NCBI RefSeq assembly: GCF_009711475.1
Contig: NZ_SMMD01000857.1
Span: forward strand, 1 to 11,849
Reading direction: 5' to 3'
Origin: Fulvivirga aurantia
GTDB taxonomy: Bacteria; Bacteroidota; Bacteroidia; Cytophagales; Cyclobacteriaceae
DNA length: 11,849 nucleotides
The translations under genes and the position numbers were made by a program. Position 1 is the first letter of the stretch. Each line of letters opens with the position of its first letter. Shown here piece by piece: positions 7,242 through 11,849 of this stretch. The notes under the pieces are model-generated. The model made no database searches. It saw only the letters and a program-made list of their open reading frames with translations, and was not told where the DNA came from.

Positions 7242-9788
7242 TTAATCATTCCAAAGCCCCTGCTCGCCCTTGTCATATCGTGGTTTGCGTTCTTTCTCCT
7301 TTAGCATCTGAGGCTGATTTTCGCTTTTCTTGAAAAGCTTTGACCATAACAGCTTTAAACTAAATTTAGTTTTGTCTACCAGGTTATCCTGAGGCCTGTC
7401 AAACTTATAGCTTGGGTGTTTGTCGGCTAGCTGTCCTTTACGCATTTTCAAGTTGCCTTGATAATTGCTGGCTGCAATGGCAGCCTTAGAAGGGCCAATA
7501 CCGCGCATGGAACCCTTGACAGCATTTGGTCGGTTTTTATATGCAAATCGATTAATCTTAAGCGTACCCTGATATTTGCTGGCAGCTATCATAGGTTTTT
7601 TAGGTCCGATTCCCGGAAGGGCCTCATCAGCAGAGTTCGGGTTCTTTTTATACTTACTGGTAAGCTTGATTCTTCCCTGGTAGTCCATGGCCTTTGTAGT
7701 AGCTTTTGTTGGCATCTTTCCTGGCAATGCTTCATCTGCTGAGTTAGGGTTTTGTTTAAACTTACCTGTTACCTTAAATCTACCCTGAAAATCTGAGGCT
7801 TTGGCAGTAGCTTTTGACGGAGCTTTGGTTTTGAGTCCTTCATCAGGAGAGTTAGGGTTCATTTTATGTTTACCGGTTCGTTTAAAGCTTCCGGTATACT
7901 TCATTTCGTCTAAAGGGCCGGTTTTATATTTCCACTGTTTTATGTTGCCGGTGTGCCTGGCAGTTTTACGATCCTGATCTGTAATATCAGTATTTCTTCT
8001 CTGTTTGAGGTTGCCCTGAAAACCTGCTATTTTCTGATCCTGATCTTTAAAACCACGGCCTTGAATCGGTTTGCCATCATTGTTACATTGGTTTCTTGCA
8101 ATACTTCCACCGCCTTTCAATGGCCGGCCTCCTTTGATGTTACCCTGGAATCGGGCTATTCTTTGATCCTGATCTTTAAAGCCACGGCCTTGTATAGGCT
8201 TGCCATCATTGTTTCTAAGCTTTGCGCTGATGCTTCCTCCTCCCTTGAGCGGTTTACCGCCTTTTAGGTTACCCTGAAATCTGGCTATTCTTTGGTCCTG
8301 GTCTTTAAACCCTCTACCCTGAATGGGCCTTCCGTCATTGTTTCTAAGTTTCGCACTTATGCTACCACCCCCTTTAAGCGGTTTTCCGCCTTTAATATTT
8401 CCTTGAAAACGTGCTACCCGTTGGTCTTGCTCTTTAAAACCACGGCCCTGAATTGGATTGCCATTATTATTTCTCAGTTTTTCGCTGATACTACCGCCAC
8501 CTTTTAATGGTTTGCGACCTTTTAAATTGCCTTGAAATTTTGCGACCCGCTGATCCTGATCTCTATAACCACGACCTTGAATAGGATTTCCGTTATTATT
8601 TCTCAATTTTTCGCTGATACTTCCACCGCCTTTAAGTGGCTTTTGCGCCTTCATATTTCCTTGAAAACGAATGGCACGTTCAGAACCAGCAGCAGGTGCT
8701 TTTTGAGGTAAAGCACGACTGGTTCGCTCAATTTTTCTTCCTGCTGTTTTGTAACCACCGCCTGGAAGTTTGCCTCTAAATGCCTTATCACCTTTTCTTT
8801 TTCGGCTATAGTATGGTCTGAAATGTGGATCGTTAAATTTAGGTTGTCCGCTGGTACGGATTCTCAATTTTGTTCCCGAAATGTCATTTTTCCAGGCTTT
8901 CTCCTTTGCAGAAGTAGCTGATTTATAACCTCCCGTAATTTTTCCTTTGTAGGCTCTGTCACCTCTGCGCCCTTTACCCTGAAAGGAGTAGTTTACCTCA
9001 GGCGCTGCCTGTATAGTAGGGCGATCAAGTGTGCGTTTAGTCTGAAATTTTCGACCAGTAATATCTCCTTTATAGGCGCTCTCCCATTTTGAGCGCTCTC
9101 TTATGGCATACGGTTTGGCTCGCTTGCGTACTGTGTATGCACCAGAAGATGACCTCGGAACGATTCTGTTTCTTTTTCGTGAACCATCTGATCTGCCAGA
9201 GATTGAGCGCACACCTTTGAATCCCTGTCCTGTAAAGCGGGCACCATCACGCTCACCACTTATACCACCACCAGATAATGGTGAGCGGCCTGCTTTTATT
9301 TTTTGCTTTTCTGATCTAAAGTCTTTGGTGGCAATACGGCTCCCTGTAAGGTTTCCTTTCCAGGCGCGTTCTGTTGGTTTTTGTGAAAATCGTACAGTTC
9401 TTTTAAAGGCTTTGGCTCGGCTGGCTTCGGTTTGTTTTCTTCGGCCAGCGTAGGGGTTAGGTTGTGGGTGTGCCGCTCTTGATCTTTTGGTCAAAGATAT
9501 TCTTGAACGCACCTTTCTGCCTGTGATGTCACCTTTATAGGCTTTGTCGCCCTGTCTGTTTCTAATTTTAAATTGAGTAAACTTTCTTTTACCCTTGCGA
9601 GATTTGTCACCTCGTCTTTTTAGTCTACGGTTGGCTTTATTTTTACGCTCCTGAATTTTTTCGTAGCGGCTTTTTTCCTGTGCTACGACCTCGTTATCAG
9701 GAATTACACTCACACATATAAATATGATGAACCCAAAAAGAACTTTGAGCAAAAGGTTTCGACAATATTTGGAATTGCTAAAAATCAA
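7242..9788 (-). CDS. Exported, highly basic repeat protein of unknown function
   Basis: I do not recognise this 848-residue protein by name. Residues 1-36 look like a signal peptide with a long hydrophobic core, VLFGFIIFICVSVI, and likely cleavage at VVA-QEK. A dense Lys/Arg stretch follows (about 39-75). A degenerate motif, aromatic-x-Gly-x-(I/L/F)-(K/T), occurs about 20 times. In zone 1 (about 80-345) it reads as YKGDITG and is irregularly spaced. Zone 2 (374-588) is five 43-residue units with FQGN, KPLKGGGSIS, RNN and PIQGRGF. Zone 3 (630-774) is four units of 36-37 residues with YQG and NPNSADEALPG. A unique tail (about 775-848) contains FSLKLLWSKLFKK and ends KPRYDKGEQGLWND. Lys, Arg and Gly dominate, so a very high pI is expected. 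Cys568 is the only cysteine after the signal peptide. It could be a periplasmic or surface scaffold binding acidic polymers; that is inference. It lies between the E1 gene (52-base gap) and the ytxJ-like gene (10-base gap). Confidence 0.85.
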   Translation of the reverse strand: MIFSNSKYCRNLLLKVLFGFIIFICVSVIPDNEVVAQEKSRYEKIQERKNKANRRLKRRGDKSRKGKRKFTQFKIRNRQGDKAYKGDITGRKVRSRISLTKRSRAAHPQPNPYAGRRKQTEASRAKAFKRTVRFSQKPTERAWKGNLTGSRIATKDFRSEKQKIKAGRSPLSGGGISGERDGARFTGQGFKGVRSISGRSDGSRKRNRIVPRSSSGAYTVRKRAKPYAIRERSKWESAYKGDITGRKFQTKRTLDRPTIQAAPEVNYSFQGKGRRGDRAYKGKITGGYKSATSAKEKAWKNDISGTKLRIRTSGQPKFNDPHFRPYYSRKRKGDKAFRGKLPGGGYKTAGRKIERTSRALPQKAPAAGSERAIRFQGNMKAQKPLKGGGSISEKLRNNNGNPIQGRGYRDQDQRVAKFQGNLKGRKPLKGGGSISEKLRNNNGNPIQGRGFKEQDQRVARFQGNIKGGKPLKGGGSISAKLRNNDGRPIQGRGFKDQDQRIARFQGNLKGGKPLKGGGSISAKLRNNDGKPIQGRGFKDQDQRIARFQGNIKGGRPLKGGGSIARNQCNNDGKPIQGRGFKDQDQKIAGFQGNLKQRRNTDITDQDRKTARHTGNIKQWKYKTGPLDEMKYTGSFKRTGKHKMNPNSPDEGLKTKAPSKATAKASDFQGRFKVTGKFKQNPNSADEALPGKMPTKATTKAMDYQGRIKLTSKYKKNPNSADEALPGIGPKKPMIAASKYQGTLKINRFAYKNRPNAVKGSMRGIGPSKAAIAASNYQGNLKMRKGQLADKHPSYKFDRPQDNLVDKTKFSLKLLWSKLFKKSENQPQMLKEKERKPRYDKGEQGLWND
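7467..7901 (-). repeat. Four tandem 108-111-bp coding repeats (zone 3 of the repeat protein)
   Basis: These encode residues 630-774 in units of 36, 36, 36 and 37 residues. Each begins with an aromatic-x-Gly motif (YTGSFK, FQGRFK, YQGRIK, YQGTLK), has a proline near position 16-18 (NPNS in three, RPNA in the fourth), and ends in a K/A-rich segment. A fifth motif, YQGNLK, opens the unique tail. The last unit is the most diverged. Confidence 0.85.
8025..8669 (-). repeat. Five tandem 129-bp coding repeats (zone 2 of the repeat protein)
   Basis: These encode residues 374-588 as five units of exactly 43 residues, followed by a truncated sixth that opens FQGNLKQ. The equivalent position recurs at 8013, 8142, 8271, 8400, 8529 and 8658, a period of 129. 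Protein sequence is strongly conserved, while many codons differ at the third base. Unit 5 has an altered patch where SISAKLRNN became SIARNQCNN. Confidence 0.95.
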
Positions 9789-9831
9789 AACGTATCAGTA
9801 GCCACTTCAAGGTGGAATTTACTATAACGTA

Positions 9832-9839
9832 CTAATTTA
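9832..9839 (-). promoter_or_regulatory. Possible internal -7 box before the repeat-protein gene
   Basis: On the minus strand TAAATTAG matches seven of eight -7 positions and is the same 8-mer used at 6433-6440. It lies 43 bases upstream of the repeat-protein ATG. No TTG is present at suitable spacing, so it may be chance; the gene is probably mainly transcribed from the E1 promoter. Confidence 0.2.
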
Positions 9840-9840
9840 G

Positions 9841-11814
9841 TTAAAATTCCAGCAATTCTTTAATTTTTCGTTTGAGCCTGCCTTTGGGCAGAAAGTTCTC
9901 TTCTAAAGGAGGAGAAAAGGGAACGGCTGTATCTAGACTTCCTTCTCGCATTACAGGTGCATCAAGAGCCGTAAAACAATGCTCACTGATCCAGGCAGCG
10001 ATTTCACCGCCTATACCACCGGTCAAGCAGTCTTCGTGGAGAACGAGCACACGATTTGTCTTTTCTACGCTCTGCTTTACAGCATCTTTATCCCAAGGCA
10101 ATAAAGACCTAAGGTCTAAAATGTCTGCATTTAATTCCATCTCACTGACGATTTCTTTGGCCCAATGCACACCCATGCCGTAGGTAATGATTGATAGATC
10201 TTCACCCTCTTGTACTAAGTTGGCTTTTCCGATTTCTATGGTGTAATAGTCGTCAGGTATATCTTCTGTGAGTGAGCGATATAATACCTTGTGTTCAAAA
10301 TAAATGACAGGGTTAGGGTCTTCGATGGCTGCTGCTAGTAACCCTTTGGCTTCGTAAGGCGTAGATGGGTAAACAATCTTAAGACCTGGCGTGTGAAAAA
10401 ACCACGCTTCGTTTGATTGACTATGAAAAGGACCGGCAGCAACGCCAGCACCTGTTGGCATTCTCACCACAACATCAGCATTTTGCTGCCATCTGTAGTG
10501 TGACTTGGCCAGGTTATTCACGATCTGGTTAAAACCACAGGTTACAAAATCAGCGAACTGCATTTCGATTACCGACTTTTGCTTTTTAATCGACAGACCT
10601 AATCCTATACCGATTATAGCAGATTCGCATAGAGGAGTGTTTCTTATACGGCCCTCACCAAACTTATCGAGAAAACCCTCTGTGATTTTAAATACACCAC
10701 CGTAATCTGCAATATCCTGGCCCATTACGATAAGCTCAGGGTATTTCTCGAGGCTTTGTTTAAGGCCATCCGAGATGGCATCAACATACCTTTTGGGAGA
10801 CTTACTGCCCTTTTCGTCAACAATTACCTGCTCATGTGGAGCGTACATATCGCTCAACTCCAGAGTTTCATTAGCTTCTGGCAAAGATTCAGCATAAGCA
10901 GCTTCAAGCCCTTCGTTTATTTCTTTTTGTATACTGGCTCTAAGCTTTTCAATAAAGCTTTTGTCTATAACTTTTTCTTTGAGTAAGTACGACTCGTAGT
11001 TTTCTAAAGGGTCTTTCTTTGCCCAGCTCTCCATCAGCTCCTGAGGTACATATTTTGTGCCTGAGGCTTCTTCGTGACCACGCATACGGAACGTCATAGC
11101 CTCTACTAAAATTGGTCTCGGCTTCTTTCTAATACTTTTTGCCAGCTTGTCTATGGTAGCGTAAACCTCAAGCACATTGTTGCCGTCAATCTGTACCGCC
11201 TCAATGCCATAACCCGGGCCTTTATCTATAAAATTTTTAAACTTAAATTGCTGATTACTCGGAGTGCTTAGGCCATAGCCGTTGTTTTCCACGACAAAAA
11301 TTACAGGCAGGTCCCAAACCGCAGCCACATTTAGGGCTTCATGAAAATCCCCTTCGCTGGCTCCACCATCACCGGTAAAAACGAGGGTGGCCTTAGATTC
11401 TTCCTGGAGCTTATTCGCCAGCGCTATACCATCTGCTACTGCCAGCTGTGGGCCCAGGTGAGAAATCATACCCACGATGTGATGCTCGTTGGTGCCAAAA
11501 TGAAATGAACGATCTCTACCTTTAGAGAAACCACTTGTTTTGCCTTGAAATTGGGCAAATAACTTGGCGTAAGAAACATCTCTTGATGTAAAAACCCCTA
11601 AATTTCTATGCATAGGCAGTATGTACTCATCTGCATCGAGCGCTTGGGTGGCTCCAACAGATATAGCTTCCTGACCAATGCCGGAAAACCATTTACTTAT
11701 TCTGCCCTGCCGTAAAAGAATAAGCATTTTTTCTTCAATCATTCTTGGCCTTAGCAAGCCTTCGTACAGATTTTTGAGAATTTTATCGCTATATTTCTTT
11801 CTTTCAAATTGCAT
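9841..11814 (-). CDS. Fused E1 alpha/beta subunit of a 2-oxoacid dehydrogenase complex
   Basis: This thiamine diphosphate (ThDP) enzyme decarboxylates a 2-oxoacid and acylates the lipoyl group of E2. The alpha part (about 1-325) has the ThDP/Mg motif GDGGASEG (148-155) closing at ENNGYG (176-181), and the loop RMRGHEEASGTKY (243-255) over the active site. A linker around 325-340 joins the beta part (about 340-657). That part has PLCESAIIGIGLG with Glu397, the QFADFVTCGFNQI stretch, RMPTGAG, and GPFHSQS with His464 as the probable active-site histidine. Both halves look complete, so the chain replaces separate alpha and beta genes. Whether it uses pyruvate or branched-chain oxoacids cannot be settled from the sequence; Bacteroidota homologues carry either annotation. 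E2 and E3 are not in the window. It is the first gene of the unit that continues into the repeat protein and the ytxJ-like gene. Confidence 0.95.
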   Translation of the reverse strand: MQFERKKYSDKILKNLYEGLLRPRMIEEKMLILLRQGRISKWFSGIGQEAISVGATQALDADEYILPMHRNLGVFTSRDVSYAKLFAQFQGKTSGFSKGRDRSFHFGTNEHHIVGMISHLGPQLAVADGIALANKLQEESKATLVFTGDGGASEGDFHEALNVAAVWDLPVIFVVENNGYGLSTPSNQQFKFKNFIDKGPGYGIEAVQIDGNNVLEVYATIDKLAKSIRKKPRPILVEAMTFRMRGHEEASGTKYVPQELMESWAKKDPLENYESYLLKEKVIDKSFIEKLRASIQKEINEGLEAAYAESLPEANETLELSDMYAPHEQVIVDEKGSKSPKRYVDAISDGLKQSLEKYPELIVMGQDIADYGGVFKITEGFLDKFGEGRIRNTPLCESAIIGIGLGLSIKKQKSVIEMQFADFVTCGFNQIVNNLAKSHYRWQQNADVVVRMPTGAGVAAGPFHSQSNEAWFFHTPGLKIVYPSTPYEAKGLLAAAIEDPNPVIYFEHKVLYRSLTEDIPDDYYTIEIGKANLVQEGEDLSIITYGMGVHWAKEIVSEMELNADILDLRSLLPWDKDAVKQSVEKTNRVLVLHEDCLTGGIGGEIAAWISEHCFTALDAPVMREGSLDTAVPFSPPLEENFLPKGRLKRKIKELLEF

Positions 11815-11834
11815 AGAAAAGTGATTTTAGTGGG

Positions 11835-11842
11835 CAAAATTA
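11835..11842 (-). promoter_or_regulatory. -7 box of the E1 / repeat protein / ytxJ transcription unit
   Basis: On the minus strand TAATTTTG is an exact TAnnTTTG match 20 bases upstream of the E1 ATG, predicting a leader of about 14 nt. The -33 element would fall beyond the right edge of the window and cannot be checked. Confidence 0.55.
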
Positions 11843-11849
11843 AAGTATT

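Noticed and set aside
7232..7276. Longer start for the ytxJ-like gene at 7276
   Set aside because: The additional 15 residues overlap the end of the upstream gene and do not resemble the family N-terminus, which starts at the MNW used here.
7242..7470. Type IX secretion C-terminal sorting domain on the repeat protein
   Set aside because: The tail is basic with a WSKLFKK segment and ends GLWND; it lacks the glycine-rich beta-sandwich pattern of known sorting domains.
7467..8669. CRISPR array or mobile-element repeats
   Set aside because: The periodicity (129 bp and about 108 bp) is continuous with an open reading frame, has no unique spacers, and reflects protein repeats.
7458..9453. Several open frames on the plus strand opposite the repeat protein (for example at 7953-8267 and 8292-8507)
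   Set aside because: They mirror the repeats of the minus-strand gene, resemble each other only for that reason, and lack promoters or recognisable domains.
9800..9813. Small hairpin CCAC-N6-GTGG between the E1 and repeat-protein genes as a terminator
   Set aside because: The stem is only four base pairs and no T run follows it in the minus-strand direction.

Overview
The window comes from a Bacteroidota genome, most likely a marine member of the order Cytophagales (the phylum is a firm call, the order a guess from protein style). The reasons are: A/T-rich DNA with no Shine-Dalgarno sequences in front of the starts; several good matches to the Bacteroidota -7 promoter box TAnnTTTG; a fused E1 alpha/beta 2-oxoacid dehydrogenase of the Bacteroidota type; an exported beta-barrel-like protein; and a YtxJ bacilliredoxin with the TRCSIS active site. 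No tRNA, rRNA, CRISPR array, insertion sequence or phage gene was seen. Coding density is high and no gap exceeds about 210 bases.

Layout, left to right. (1) 1-2891, minus: gcvP, glycine decarboxylase, lacking only its last few codons beyond the left edge. (2) 2892-3100: a divergent regulatory gap with a -7 box for each flanking gene, a perfect 8-bp inverted repeat next to the rightward promoter, and a doubtful 38-codon ORF. (3) 3101-4627, plus: an exported M28 zinc aminopeptidase. (4) 4648-4680: a strong bidirectional terminator between the convergent M28 gene and lipA. (5) 4703-5590, minus: lipA, lipoyl synthase, preceded on the same strand by (6) 5660-6406, an unnamed outer-membrane beta-barrel-like protein. 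(7) 6490-6900, plus: an OsmC-family thiol peroxidase, whose 3' end overlaps by 11 bases that of (8) 6890-7231, minus: a YtxJ-like bacilliredoxin. (9) 7242-9788, minus: an 848-residue, very basic, exported repeat protein of unknown function. (10) 9841-11814, minus: the fused E1 alpha/beta dehydrogenase, with a perfect -7 box just upstream. Genes 10, 9 and 8 lie in one direction with gaps of 52 and 10 bases and look like one transcription unit.

How the genes relate. GcvP works with the lipoylated H protein, the E1 fusion works with a lipoylated E2, and LipA makes the lipoyl group on both carriers. Three of the seven confidently assigned or recognisable enzymes therefore meet at lipoate, although they sit in separate transcription units. 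OsmC and YtxJ are both thiol-redox proteins and are arranged tail to tail. The most unusual object is the repeat protein. It has about 20 copies of a short aromatic-x-Gly motif set in three different repeat architectures, is exported, and carries a heavy positive charge. It is the best candidate here for undescribed biology.
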